Assembly: GCF_021389975.1 (NCBI RefSeq)
Contig: NZ_CP089981.1
Span: 6,225,501-6,289,500, forward strand
Source: Fulvivirga ulvae
GTDB taxonomy: Bacteria > Bacteroidota > Bacteroidia > Cytophagales > Cyclobacteriaceae
DNA: 64,000 nucleotides
Direction: 5' to 3'
Shown here: piece after piece, positions 53,629 to 63,407 of the stretch
Layout of the letters: each line of letters begins with the position of its first letter
Position numbering within the stretch: the stretch's first letter is position 1
The notes under the pieces: generated by a model
Told to the model about the DNA's origin: nothing
Database searches by the model: none
What the model saw: only the letters and a program-made list of their open reading frames with translations
Made by a program: the position numbers and the translations under genes

Positions 53629-55245
53629 TTATAGGGAGACTCCCCTTTTCCAGGGTATGAAGTCATTTTGATCAAGTTGCATCGCCTTGGTTTTCACCCG
53701 GCCGCTTGCCACCTCTATGATCATCTCCATAAGCTCTTCAGCCATTTCTTCGATCGATTTTTCGCCTCTGATTATAGCACCTGTATCAATATCTATGATG
53801 TCAGGCATTCTTTCTGCCAGCTCCCGGTTGGATGACACTTTAATAACAGGCACTACAGGATTTCCCGTTGGTGTACCCAGGCCGGTAGTAAATAAAATAA
53901 TATTTACTCCCGATCCAGCCATGGCGGTAGTGCTTTCTACGTCATTGCCAGGCGTACACAGCAACGTAAGCCCCGGCTTGGAAATATACTCGCCATAATC
54001 CAGCACGTCCACAATGGGAGAAGTCCCTCCTTTCTTCGCAGCACCTGCCGACTTCATAGCATCCGTGATCAGGCCATCTTTGATGTTACCGGGTGAAGGG
54101 TTCATGTCAAAGCCCGACCCTGCATTGATTGCCGATTTTTCGAAAGCCTGCATCAGTGAAAGGAATTTCCCCGCTTGTTCATCATCTACACACCTGTTGG
54201 TCAACTCCTGCTCTACACCACAGAGTTCAGGAAACTCCGACAGTACTGCTTTACCACCGAGGGCTACCAAGAGATCTGATGTATGCCCCAGGGTAGGGTT
54301 TGCCGAAATACCGGAAAAGCCATCCGAGCCTCCGCATTCCAGACCTATGGAAAGCTTGGACAGCGGTGCCGGTTTACGCTCAATTTCATTGGCGGCTGCT
54401 ATAGCCTCGTATGATTCCCTGATCACGGTACTGAGCATGTCATCAACCGTACCCATTTTTTGCTGCTCATAAATGAGCAATGGCTTTTTAAAATCAGGAT
54501 TAATGGAAGCCAGGGCATCTTTAAAGATCTGAATCTGCAGGTTTTGACATCCCAGGCTGAGCACAGTCGCGCCAGCCACGTTGGGGTTGTTAAGGTAGCC
54601 TGCCAATAGCCTGGCCAGGGACTCCGAATCCTGCCTGATGCCTCCGCAACCTCCCTGATGGGAGATGAACCGTACATCTACATTCTCAAATACCCTTTCC
54701 TGTTTTGGCTCTTTTACCAGTACATCCTGCTCACCATCAGCATGGATCAGTGAACGCAGCAACAGCCTGTATTTATCCTCTTTTTTATTTAAAAGCTCTT
54801 TTTCGAATACTTCTTTTAAGATCTCGATATTTCTGTTTTCGCAAAATACGAGTGGGAAAAACAACCAGACATTCTGCGTACCTACCTGCCCGTCTGCACG
54901 GTGGTACCCCATAAATGTTTTGTCTTTCCAACCATCAACCTTCGGTGGGGTCCATTCGATGCTGCCCGTTTTTTGCGTCACTCTTGCAGTATCATGTTTT
55001 ACATTGGCGGTTGTAAGTACTTGCCCTTTATCAACAAATTCTCCGGACTTGCCTACCAGTACACCGTACATGATAATACTGTCACCTTCCTGAAAATCTG
55101 CCAATGCGACTTTATGCTTTGCCTGAGTAGGACTTTGTATAGTCAGTTCTTCTCCATCCACGGCAATCGTTTCGCCCCGTAACAGGTCTACTAAAGCTAC
55201 TGCTACATTATCCGATGGGTGAACCTTAATTAATTTTTTCTGCAT
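53629..55245 (-). CDS. uxaA: Altronate dehydratase
   Basis: 538 residues in one chain: an N-terminal SAF-type domain (about 1-95, KKLIKVHPSDNVAVALVDL) and the large UxaA catalytic domain (LECGGSDGFSGISANP). It dehydrates D-altronate to 2-keto-3-deoxygluconate (KDG). It overlaps the tagaturonate reductase gene by 20 bases, so the two are translationally coupled. Confidence 0.94.
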   Translation of the reverse strand: MQKKLIKVHPSDNVAVALVDLLRGETIAVDGEELTIQSPTQAKHKVALADFQEGDSIIMYGVLVGKSGEFVDKGQVLTTANVKHDTARVTQKTGSIEWTPPKVDGWKDKTFMGYHRADGQVGTQNVWLFFPLVFCENRNIEILKEVFEKELLNKKEDKYRLLLRSLIHADGEQDVLVKEPKQERVFENVDVRFISHQGGCGGIRQDSESLARLLAGYLNNPNVAGATVLSLGCQNLQIQIFKDALASINPDFKKPLLIYEQQKMGTVDDMLSTVIRESYEAIAAANEIERKPAPLSKLSIGLECGGSDGFSGISANPTLGHTSDLLVALGGKAVLSEFPELCGVEQELTNRCVDDEQAGKFLSLMQAFEKSAINAGSGFDMNPSPGNIKDGLITDAMKSAGAAKKGGTSPIVDVLDYGEYISKPGLTLLCTPGNDVESTTAMAGSGVNIILFTTGLGTPTGNPVVPVIKVSSNRELAERMPDIIDIDTGAIIRGEKSIEEMAEELMEMIIEVASGRVKTKAMQLDQNDFIPWKRGVSL

Positions 55246-56707
55246 GGTCAGTTTGAGCTTTATTTACTCTGTTTTTATAATTGGAGAATCCTTCTTCAAT
55301 ACCATTTGACATGATCTCCTCCAGTGCCATGGTCAGCATGTACTCCAGGCCTTCTACTTTAGACAGGTCCTGGCCCCATAGTGCTTCGTTTTTAAGGCTC
55401 TTATGTACAACCTCCTTAATATTATCAGCCAGCCACACTTTCGTAAAGAAATCGAGTATATCCCGGTCATCCTGTACGGGAAGCTTCTTATCCATCCAGG
55501 TGCCCTGGTAGAAGCACAGCAGGCAAGCAAAAGAAAAGGTAAGGTTTACGGGCAATGCATTATTGAGCTTGTTGTACTCTAATAGGCTCGGCAGTACCCT
55601 TACTTTGAATTTGGAAATGGAATTAAGGGCTATACTGGACAACTGATGTTTGATAAAAGGATTGCGGAAGCGGTCAAAAACTTCCTCAGCAAACTTTCTA
55701 AGTTCTGCTTTGTCCATCTCCAAGGTTTGCAAAATTTCATTAAACACTGCTTCCCTGATAAACTCTCCGGTAAACTCGTCCTCCACGGTTTCCTTAACGA
55801 GTGTATTGCCATATAAAATGGAGAATGGCACTACCGCTGTATGTGCACCATTCAGGATACGTACCTTTCTGGTACGGTAAGGCTGCATATTGTCCACTAT
55901 CTTCACATCCAGGCTTGTGCGCTCAAAGGGCAGCTTTTTTCTGAGCGTAGCATCTCCCTCAATTACCCAAAGAAAGAAGGTCTCTGCCGTTACGATCAAT
56001 TGGTCTGCATAATCCAACTGTTGGTTATAATCCTCGATTTCATCTTTAGGATAACCGGGTACAATTCTGTCAACCAGTGTATTGTGGAAGCTGTTATGCT
56101 GAGTGATCCATCTCTTAAAATCTTCGCCCAGGTTCCAGTCTGACACATATTGCAATATAATGTCCTTTAAAACATCAGCATTGTAATTGATCAGTTCACA
56201 AGGAATAATGCAAAGTCCTTTATCTGCTGCTCCCTGAAAATACCGGAAGCGTTCATAAAGGAATACCGTCAGCTTTCCGGGAAAAGAGGCTGGAGGACGC
56301 ATATCCGGTTCGTCAGATGCCAGGTAAGCAATACCGGCCTCTGTAGTATTGGATACCACAAATTCCAGTGATTCTTCCCGGGCCAGGGCCAGGTACCGAT
56401 CAAAGGAAGCATAGGGATCAATGGCTTTAACAACATTCCTGATCAACTCGTGTTTCTGGATTTCTACTCCTTTTTGAAATCCTTTTAAGAAGAGAGTATA
56501 AAGACCATCCTGATCGCTAAGAAGCTTAACAAGGCCCTTGTCCAGTGGTTGCACAACGGCTACTCCGGCGTTAAAATTTGCCTCATCATTTAGGTTTTGA
56601 AAAGCATAATCCACAAATGCCCTCAGGAAGTTGCCTTCTCCGAACTGGAGCACTTTAACCGGTAATTTATCCTCGATTCCCAGTTCCTTTCTGCTTAATT
56701 TCTTCAT
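55226..56707 (-). CDS. uxaB: Tagaturonate reductase
   Basis: 493 residues of the mannitol dehydrogenase superfamily. The NAD motif VLQFGEGNFLRAFVDY (about 19-34), SNTTEAGIAYL and RTRKVRILNGAHTAVV are characteristic of UxaB/UxuB-type enzymes. The neighbour uxaA makes altronate the expected product, so tagaturonate reductase is preferred over fructuronate reductase. NAD-dependent. Confidence 0.92.
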   Translation of the reverse strand: MKKLSRKELGIEDKLPVKVLQFGEGNFLRAFVDYAFQNLNDEANFNAGVAVVQPLDKGLVKLLSDQDGLYTLFLKGFQKGVEIQKHELIRNVVKAIDPYASFDRYLALAREESLEFVVSNTTEAGIAYLASDEPDMRPPASFPGKLTVFLYERFRYFQGAADKGLCIIPCELINYNADVLKDIILQYVSDWNLGEDFKRWITQHNSFHNTLVDRIVPGYPKDEIEDYNQQLDYADQLIVTAETFFLWVIEGDATLRKKLPFERTSLDVKIVDNMQPYRTRKVRILNGAHTAVVPFSILYGNTLVKETVEDEFTGEFIREAVFNEILQTLEMDKAELRKFAEEVFDRFRNPFIKHQLSSIALNSISKFKVRVLPSLLEYNKLNNALPVNLTFSFACLLCFYQGTWMDKKLPVQDDRDILDFFTKVWLADNIKEVVHKSLKNEALWGQDLSKVEGLEYMLTMALEEIMSNGIEEGFSNYKNRVNKAQTDHAEKIN

Positions 56708-56725
56708 GTCTTATAAATTGAAATG

Positions 56726-58021
56726 TTATAAATCAAATAACCCGGGCAGCCAAAGGCTCAGTTGCGGAAAGTATGTGATCAGCAACAATGCCAGTATCAT
56801 GGCCAGAAACAATGGCATTAGTGGTTTAATGACCTTTTCAATAGTAGTTTTAGCTATTCCAACTCCCACAAAAAGTACAGACCCCACCGGTGGCGTACAA
56901 AGTCCGATACACAGGTTGAGGATCATGATAATGCCAAAATGCACCGGGTCAATCCCGAGCTTGGTAACTACCGGTAAAAATATCGGGGTGAAAATCAGTA
57001 CTGCAGGTGTCATGTCCATAAATACGCCAACAAAAAGCAGCAACAGGTTGATGATTAGGAGTATGACAATTTTATTATCGCTTATACTCAGAAGTCCTGA
57101 GCTGATATCCTGCGGAATATTTTCGTATGACATCACCCATGACATACACATAGATGCGCCGATCAAAAGCATAACCACCGCAGTAGTAGAGGCCGACTTA
57201 AGCAAAATCTCAGGCAAGCCGGCCAGGGTAAGCTCCTTATAAAATGCGCCTAACAGCAGAGTATAGAGTACGGCAATTGCCGATGCCTCCGTAGCCGTAA
57301 AAATACCGGCTACAATACCTCCTATTACAATGATCAATAAAAGCAGGCTGGGCAGTGCATCAACAAATGTGCTGAATACTTCCTTGAGGGAGCTGCGCTT
57401 GCCTACATTGTAATTCTTTTTCCTTGCCCAGACCAATGCCACTATCATCAGAAACAAGCCTGTAAGTATGCCGGGAATGTAGCCTGCCAGAAATAATGCG
57501 GCTATAGAAGCACCCCCGCTGGCCAGTGAATAAACAATGAGGATATTACTGGGTGGTATGATCAGCCCCGTAGTAGCTGATGTTATATTTACTGCAGCAC
57601 CAAATTCCTTTGAATAGCCCTCTTTTTCCATTTCCGGGCCTAAAATACTTCCCATTGCAGATGCAGAGGCCATTGCAGAACCGGCTATGGCGCCCATAAG
57701 CATCGCAGATATAATATTGATCAGTGCCAGCCCGCCCGGCAGGCTGCCAACAAGTGTTTTGGCAAAGGCAATCAGGCGGTGTGCTATACCTCCTTTGTTC
57801 ATTAGTTCGCCGGATAGTATAAAGAACGGTATGGCCAGCAGCGCAAAGCTGTCCAAGCCTGTACCGATACGCTGGGAAACCGTGGTAAAGGCAGGCAATG
57901 CGGGAATACTGACTAACATGGTGAGAAGTGCCGAAATGGCTATACTCCACGCTACCGGAGCGCCCATGGCCAGCAAGGCCAGAAAACTACTAACAAGTAC
58001 TAGTACGGGTAAATATTCCAT
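56726..58021 (-). CDS. dctM: TRAP transporter large permease (DctM)
   Basis: 431 residues from the ATG at 58021 (a TTG six bases upstream is in frame). About twelve hydrophobic helices with GSILGPEMEKEGYSKEFG and ATEASAIAVLYTLLLG segments typical of DctM. With DctQ and DctP it forms a sodium-driven TRAP carrier, here presumably for galacturonate or unsaturated uronates. Starts 6 bp after the DctQ stop. Confidence 0.93.
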   Translation of the reverse strand: MEYLPVLVLVSSFLALLAMGAPVAWSIAISALLTMLVSIPALPAFTTVSQRIGTGLDSFALLAIPFFILSGELMNKGGIAHRLIAFAKTLVGSLPGGLALINIISAMLMGAIAGSAMASASAMGSILGPEMEKEGYSKEFGAAVNITSATTGLIIPPSNILIVYSLASGGASIAALFLAGYIPGILTGLFLMIVALVWARKKNYNVGKRSSLKEVFSTFVDALPSLLLLIIVIGGIVAGIFTATEASAIAVLYTLLLGAFYKELTLAGLPEILLKSASTTAVVMLLIGASMCMSWVMSYENIPQDISSGLLSISDNKIVILLIINLLLLFVGVFMDMTPAVLIFTPIFLPVVTKLGIDPVHFGIIMILNLCIGLCTPPVGSVLFVGVGIAKTTIEKVIKPLMPLFLAMILALLLITYFPQLSLWLPGLFDL

Positions 58022-58027
58022 GGGCAA

Positions 58028-58486
58028 TTAGTTGTTTATCATATCGTATATTTTGTAATAGATGATCAGTATGCCGCTGACAGGTATCACGGCATACACC
58101 ACTGCCAATGGCATCTGCATAGCAGGAGAGTATTGCTCCAGCACGTAGGTAATATAAACAAGCCTCCCTCCTCCAACTACCAAAGCACTTAAACTGAACA
58201 GACTGATCAGCAGGTCAATAAAAAGTCTCAACCGCTTCCGTGGCGCAGGACTAAGCTTTCGAAGCAATACATCTATGGCTACATGCCCTTTCTTACCAGA
58301 AACATAAGCAGCACCAAGGATCCCCACCCAAATCATCAAATACCTGGCGAGTTCGTCGGTAAAAGAGCTGGGTGAGCCCATCAGGTACCGGCTAAAGACC
58401 TGCCATAGTACATTGATCACCATCAAAGCCATGATGAATATTAAAATGTTGGCAAGTATTTTATCTATTTTGGCCCTTAATCCCAT
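58028..58486 (-). CDS. dctQ: TRAP transporter small permease (DctQ)
   Basis: 152 residues with four hydrophobic helices. VFSRYLMGSPSSFTDELARYLMIWVGILGAAY is the DctQ signature region. It bridges DctP and DctM. It follows DctP by 3 bp. Confidence 0.92.
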   Translation of the reverse strand: MGLRAKIDKILANILIFIMALMVINVLWQVFSRYLMGSPSSFTDELARYLMIWVGILGAAYVSGKKGHVAIDVLLRKLSPAPRKRLRLFIDLLISLFSLSALVVGGGRLVYITYVLEQYSPAMQMPLAVVYAVIPVSGILIIYYKIYDMINN

Positions 58487-58489
58487 AGT

Positions 58490-59467
58490 TTATCGTGTTT
58501 CCTGGATTTCCTGAATAATTTTGTAGAGCTCAGGGTAATTCTTGTAGGCTTCATAAATACCCTCTACCTTTTTCGAGAAAGGCTCCTTGTCAGGCCTGAT
58601 GATCTCCACACCAGCCTTTTGCACCATTTCCAGCGCTTCAGCTTCAGACACAGCCCATAATTTCCTTTGGTATTTCACTGAGTTATCAACCGCCTGTTTC
58701 AGCCATGCCTGCTCCTGTGGTGTTAGTCTATCCCATAGATTTGTGCCTATGACCAGCACATCCGGTAGCAGTGTATGTTCATCCAGAGAGTAATATTTAC
58801 AAACTTCATAGTGACGTGAGAGGTAGAAACTCGGAGGATTGTTTTCCGCACCATCAACTACCCCTTGTTGCAGTGAAGTATAAAGCTCGCCCCAGGATAT
58901 AGGTGTAGGCGAGCCTCCAAGGCTTCTAACCATGTCCATGGCTGTAACGCTCTCCATCACCCTGATTTTTAGCCCTTCGAGGTCACCCGGCTTGTTAACA
59001 GGGCGCTCTTTGGTATAAAAACTCCTGCAGCCTGCATCATAATAGCCCAATCCCTTCAGCCAGTATTGCTCCCCTTCATTGAGCAACTCCTGCCCTATGG
59101 GGCCGTCAAGTACTTTGAAAGCATGCTCCCTGTCCCGAAACAAAAAAGGCAGACCCAGCACTCTCATACCCGGAGCAAAGTTTTCTAACGTACCTACTGA
59201 TACCTTAGTCATGCCCAGACTGCCAATTTGCAGTAACTCCAGGCATTCACGCTCGCTGCCTAATTGCTGGTTGGGGTATATTTCAATTTTCATCTTACCT
59301 CCGGAAAGCTGCTCCAGATCTTCTCCCATCTTAACCATGGCTTTGTGTACCGAGTGGCTTACATCCAGAGTATGGGCTAGTTTAATAGTCCTGGTCTGTT
59401 TTTGCTGATTGCAACCGGTTGCACAGATCAAAGCTATAAGGGTCAGTATAGTGAAAATACGTCCCAT
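58490..59467 (-). CDS. dctP: TRAP transporter substrate-binding lipoprotein (DctP)
   Basis: 325 residues. It carries a lipoprotein signal (CATGC, Cys19), unlike most DctP proteins, which are soluble. DctP features: IKLAHTLDVSHSVHKAMVKM, LEGLKIRVMES (about 164-174), GAENNPPSFYLSRHYEV (about 214-230). The conserved Arg in KIRVMES binds the substrate carboxylate in this family. It starts the dctPQM block after Eda, in the galacturonate operon. Confidence 0.93.
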   Translation of the reverse strand: MGRIFTILTLIALICATGCNQQKQTRTIKLAHTLDVSHSVHKAMVKMGEDLEQLSGGKMKIEIYPNQQLGSERECLELLQIGSLGMTKVSVGTLENFAPGMRVLGLPFLFRDREHAFKVLDGPIGQELLNEGEQYWLKGLGYYDAGCRSFYTKERPVNKPGDLEGLKIRVMESVTAMDMVRSLGGSPTPISWGELYTSLQQGVVDGAENNPPSFYLSRHYEVCKYYSLDEHTLLPDVLVIGTNLWDRLTPQEQAWLKQAVDNSVKYQRKLWAVSEAEALEMVQKAGVEIIRPDKEPFSKKVEGIYEAYKNYPELYKIIQEIQETR

Positions 59468-59468
59468 A

Positions 59469-60140
59469 TCAGTGGCTTTTCACGCTTTGAATGATATCTA
59501 AGGTTTCCCTTACTTTACGCTCCAGTGCACCATAGTCTCCATTGTTGATAATGTTCTTTGTAACAAGTTGTGATCCCATTCCAACGCAGCTTACCCCGGA
59601 ATCAAACCAGTATTTAAGGTTTTCTTCGGTGGGTGTTACGCCACCTGTAGGCATTATATTCGTCCACGGACAAGGACCTTTGATCCCTTTCACGAACTCA
59701 GCTCCGTACACATCTCCGGGAAAAAGTTTAACGACTTCGCAGCCCAACTCTTCCGCCCTTGCAATCTCAGTCAGTGAACCACATCCTGGTGACCAGAGCA
59801 CTTTCCTTCTGTTGCACACAAGAGCTATATCTTCCCTAAGCACAGGGGTAACAATAAAATTGGCCCCCATTTGCATGTACAGTGATGCAGCAGCGGCATC
59901 AGTTACAGAACCTACTCCAAGGATAAGTTCCGGGCACTCTTTTGTACAAAACTTCGCCAGATCGGCATAAATTTCATGAGCAAAGTCTCCCCTGCTCGTA
60001 AACTCAAACAGCCGTGCACCTCCAAGGTAACATGCCTTCACCACCTGTTGCACCACGTCAGCATTGTCATGGAAAAACAATGGCACCAAGCCTGTTTCTT
60101 CCATTTTTGAGAACACTTGTATCCTTGAAAATCTGCTCAT
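59469..60140 (-). CDS. eda: KDPG/KHG aldolase
   Basis: 223 residues. VKLFPGDVYGAEFVKGIKGP (about 142-161) has the Schiff-base lysine, preceded by FEFTSRGDF with the catalytic Glu. It splits 2-keto-3-deoxy-6-phosphogluconate to pyruvate and glyceraldehyde-3-phosphate. It follows KdgK by 7 bp and precedes DctP by one base. Confidence 0.94.
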   Translation of the reverse strand: MSRFSRIQVFSKMEETGLVPLFFHDNADVVQQVVKACYLGGARLFEFTSRGDFAHEIYADLAKFCTKECPELILGVGSVTDAAAASLYMQMGANFIVTPVLREDIALVCNRRKVLWSPGCGSLTEIARAEELGCEVVKLFPGDVYGAEFVKGIKGPCPWTNIMPTGGVTPTEENLKYWFDSGVSCVGMGSQLVTKNIINNGDYGALERKVRETLDIIQSVKSH

Positions 60141-60147
60141 AATGTTT

Positions 60148-61185
60148 TTATCTTTTTACGTGACCCGAATTGTTACCCTCCATCAGTCCAAACACTTCTT
60201 CTTTAGAAACCAGGTTGGTGTCTCCGTATATGGTATGTTTTAAACACGAAGCTGCAACTGCAAAATCAAGGGCTTTCTGGTCATCAAAATTGCAAAGACC
60301 GTATATGAGGGCACCCATGAAGCTGTCACCGGCACCTATCCTGTCTACAATGTAGGTGATATCATAGGGTTTTGAGATATAGAGTTGCTTGCCACTATAC
60401 AACACCGCCGACCATGTATTGTGCAATGCGTTGATATTGCCACGGTTAGTTACGGCTACTTTTTTTACTTTGGGAAACCGCTTGATCAATTCCTGACAAA
60501 GGGAAATCTGCTTTGCCTGCTCAGTGCTTCCTGAGGGTTCAATGCCAAAATACTGCTTTGAGGCATAATCGCCTGCCAGCACAACATCACACATAGAAAC
60601 CATCTTTTCCATCACTTCACTGGGCGATTTGCCATATTTCCACAGGTTGGCCCTGTAGTTAAAGTCAGTTGAAATGGTTAGTCCCATTTCATTGGCCTTT
60701 TCAATGGCTTCCATGCAAAGGTCTGCTGCGCTCTGGGAAACACCGGCAGTTATCCCTGACCAATGAAACCAACCCGCGTCCTTAAAAATTTCTTCCCAGT
60801 CTACCATGCCCTTTTCGAAGCTACAGAATGAAGAATAAGCCCGGTCGTACACCACCTTACTGCTTCTGAGAGAAGCTCCCTTTTCCAGGAAATAAATTCC
60901 CAACCGGTCTCCTCCCCTTGCAATATATTCAGTGGAAATATTATGCCGGTGTATTTGTGCCAGGGCACAATCTCCGATATCGTTTTCAGGCAGTCGCGTT
61001 ACAAAAGCCGATTCCATCCCAAAATTGGTCAGGGTGGAAATCACGTTTAGCTCGCTACCTCCGTAATCGGCATTTAAATCATTAGCCTGAGAAAATCTCA
61101 AATATTCTTTAGTGGATAACCTCAGCAACACCTCGCCCAAAGCAACTACTTTTTTCAAACGATATGACAGTTTATGTTTTTCCAA
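60148..61185 (-). CDS. kdgK: 2-keto-3-deoxygluconate kinase (PfkB family)
   Basis: 345 residues. PfkB signatures: GGSELNVISTLTNFGME (about 42-58) and DRIGAGDSFMGALIYGL (about 288-304). It phosphorylates KDG to KDPG, which Eda cleaves. The start is a TTG (61185; another TTG at 61158 gives LKKVVALGE); no ATG is available because a TAA lies immediately before the first. The weak start may set the KdgK level. Confidence 0.9.
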   Translation of the reverse strand: MEKHKLSYRLKKVVALGEVLLRLSTKEYLRFSQANDLNADYGGSELNVISTLTNFGMESAFVTRLPENDIGDCALAQIHRHNISTEYIARGGDRLGIYFLEKGASLRSSKVVYDRAYSSFCSFEKGMVDWEEIFKDAGWFHWSGITAGVSQSAADLCMEAIEKANEMGLTISTDFNYRANLWKYGKSPSEVMEKMVSMCDVVLAGDYASKQYFGIEPSGSTEQAKQISLCQELIKRFPKVKKVAVTNRGNINALHNTWSAVLYSGKQLYISKPYDITYIVDRIGAGDSFMGALIYGLCNFDDQKALDFAVAASCLKHTIYGDTNLVSKEEVFGLMEGNNSGHVKR

Positions 61186-61193
61186 TTATTTTG

Positions 61194-62627
61194 TTATAAG
61201 AATTCAAAATACTCTTTTGCGTTATAATAAGAGATATCCTGAACTATTTTTCCTATCCATTCAATGTCATCAGGCAGCTCTCCTCTACTGATCTCATCGC
61301 CCAGCAGGTTGCACAACACCCTACGGAAGTACTCATGTCTCGGGAATGACAGAAAGCTTCTTGAATCGGTAAGCATGCCAATAAAACAACTGAGTAAACC
61401 CATGTTGGAAAGTGCATTCAACTGCTTGGTAATGCCATCTTTTTGATCGAGGAACCACCAGCCTGATCCGAACTGGATCTTGCCTTTTATTTTCCCATCA
61501 TTAAAGTTACCGATCATGCTGGCCATCACCTCATTATCGGCCGGATTGAGGTTATAAATGATCGTTTTGGCAAGTTTGTCTTTTATATCCAGGGCATCGA
61601 GGAACCTGGAAAGTGTATATGCCTGTGGAAAATCTCCAATGGAATCCCAACCTGTGTCAGGGCCCAAAACCCTATTCATTCTGCTGTTGTTGTTCCTAAG
61701 CGCTCCCAGGTGAAATTGCTGCACCCAGCCCAGGTCGTGATAGCTTTCCGCCAGGAATAAAAGAATGGCTGTATGAAATTTAGACGCTTCGGTTTCTGAC
61801 AATAGTTTACCTGATCTACGCTTTTTAAACAGGGTGTCAACCTCCTCATCTGTAAAGACCTCAAAGCTCAGGTGGTTAAGCCCATGGTCAGATAACCTGC
61901 AGCCGTTATCATGGAAGTACTGCATGCGCTTTTTCAAGGCATCGCAAACATCCCTGTAAGAAATAATGGAAATTCCTGCTACTTCTTCCAGTTTATCTAT
62001 ATAGTCATTGTAAGTCTCATTGTTGATCAAAACGGCTTTATCAGGCCTGAATGCCGTACTCATTTTAATGGCATTCCCACTTTGTTTTATCTTTTGGTGG
62101 TACCCCAAAGTATCCGTAGGATCTTCCGTAGTACACACCAGCTCCACATTCATTTTGCCCAGCAGGTTTTGGCAGCTATACTGAGGTGAATTCAACAGCC
62201 CTGATGCAGCATCAAATATTTCATCAGCCGTATCTTCGTTGAGCAGGTTATACTGGTCAAAATACCTGGCAAGCTCCAGGTGAGTCCAGTGGTAAAGTGG
62301 GTTACGCAATGTGTAGGGAACTACTTTTGCCCACTTCCTGAACTTCTCTGCATCGGTGGCATCACCAGTGATGTATTTTTCATCAATGCCCAGAGTACGC
62401 ATGGCTCTCCATTTGTAGTGATCTCCGTAAATCCAGGCTTCGGTGATATTACCAAACACCTTGTCATTGGCTATATCCGCCGGCGGCAGGTGACAATGGT
62501 AATCGATGATGGGCATTTTACTGGCATAGTCGTGATACAGTTCTTCAGCATAACGGTTTTCCAGAAGGAAACCGGAATGAATAAGTACTTTTCTGCCATT
62601 AACTGTCTGTATTGTATTATTTTTCAT
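61194..62627 (-). CDS. uxaC: Glucuronate/galacturonate isomerase
   Basis: 477 residues, amidohydrolase-like. IDYHCHLPP (about 40-48, metal His pair), GDHYKWRAMRTLGIDEKYITG and DNGCRLSDHGL are UxaC signatures. It converts galacturonate to tagaturonate. It overlaps kduD by 11 bases. Confidence 0.94.
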   Translation of the reverse strand: MKNNTIQTVNGRKVLIHSGFLLENRYAEELYHDYASKMPIIDYHCHLPPADIANDKVFGNITEAWIYGDHYKWRAMRTLGIDEKYITGDATDAEKFRKWAKVVPYTLRNPLYHWTHLELARYFDQYNLLNEDTADEIFDAASGLLNSPQYSCQNLLGKMNVELVCTTEDPTDTLGYHQKIKQSGNAIKMSTAFRPDKAVLINNETYNDYIDKLEEVAGISIISYRDVCDALKKRMQYFHDNGCRLSDHGLNHLSFEVFTDEEVDTLFKKRRSGKLLSETEASKFHTAILLFLAESYHDLGWVQQFHLGALRNNNSRMNRVLGPDTGWDSIGDFPQAYTLSRFLDALDIKDKLAKTIIYNLNPADNEVMASMIGNFNDGKIKGKIQFGSGWWFLDQKDGITKQLNALSNMGLLSCFIGMLTDSRSFLSFPRHEYFRRVLCNLLGDEISRGELPDDIEWIGKIVQDISYYNAKEYFEFL

Positions 62628-63405
62628 TTGCCGGTTTGCCTATAGTTGCTAAAATTCCTCCATCCACATAAATGATCTGGCCATTGACGAAGTTACTCGC
62701 CTCTGATGCCAGAAATATGGCTGTACCTGCAAGGTCGGAAGGGTCTCCCCATCGCCCGGCTGGTGTTCTGTTAATAATAAAGTCGTTGAAGGGATGACCG
62801 TCCACACGGATCGGTTCGGTTTGTGAGGTTGCGAAATAACCGGGACCTATCCCATTCACTTGTATGTTGTATTTGGCCCATTCAGTAGCCAGGTTCCTGG
62901 TCAGCATTTTTAAGCCTCCTTTGGCTGCTGCATAGGCAGACACACTATTTCTGCCGAGTTCACTCATCATGGAGCATATGTTGATGATCTTGCCTCCACC
63001 ACGGGCGATCATCCTGCTGCCTACAAGCTGAGACATGATAAATGACCCGACAAGGTCAACATCTATCACCCTTCTGAAATCAGCTATGGCCATATCCACC
63101 GCCAGTTCCCGCTTGATAATGCCAGCATTGTTGACCAGAATATCGATTGGGCCTACTTCCTTTTCCATATCCTCCACCTGACCGGAAGCCAGTTTTTCAT
63201 CGGTAATATCAAACAGATAGCCGGCGGCTTTGTATCCCTTGCTTCTGTAGTGATTAAGAGCACTTTCCAGCTTTTCAGGAGTGGTACTGCTAATCACAAG
63301 TTCGGCTCCGGCTGATGCCAGGCCTTCTGCCATAGCCATGCCCAGACCGTGTGTACCTCCTGTCACCAGGGCTATTTTATTAGTAAGGTCAAATAAGTTC
63401 GTCAT
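62617..63405 (-). CDS. kduD: 2-dehydro-3-deoxygluconate 5-dehydrogenase (SDR)
   Basis: 262 residues. SDR features: TGGTHGLGMAMA (about 15-26), NNAG near 92, and the Ser-Tyr-Lys group (NICSMMSELGRNSVSAYAAAKGG). YFATSQTEPIRVDG is typical of KduD/gluconate 5-dehydrogenases. Adjacent to KduI, so reduction of 2,5-diketo-3-deoxygluconate to KDG is the expected role. Confidence 0.9.
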   Translation of the reverse strand: MTNLFDLTNKIALVTGGTHGLGMAMAEGLASAGAELVISSTTPEKLESALNHYRSKGYKAAGYLFDITDEKLASGQVEDMEKEVGPIDILVNNAGIIKRELAVDMAIADFRRVIDVDLVGSFIMSQLVGSRMIARGGGKIINICSMMSELGRNSVSAYAAAKGGLKMLTRNLATEWAKYNIQVNGIGPGYFATSQTEPIRVDGHPFNDFIINRTPAGRWGDPSDLAGTAIFLASEASNFVNGQIIYVDGGILATIGKPANEK

Positions 63406-63407
63406 TT

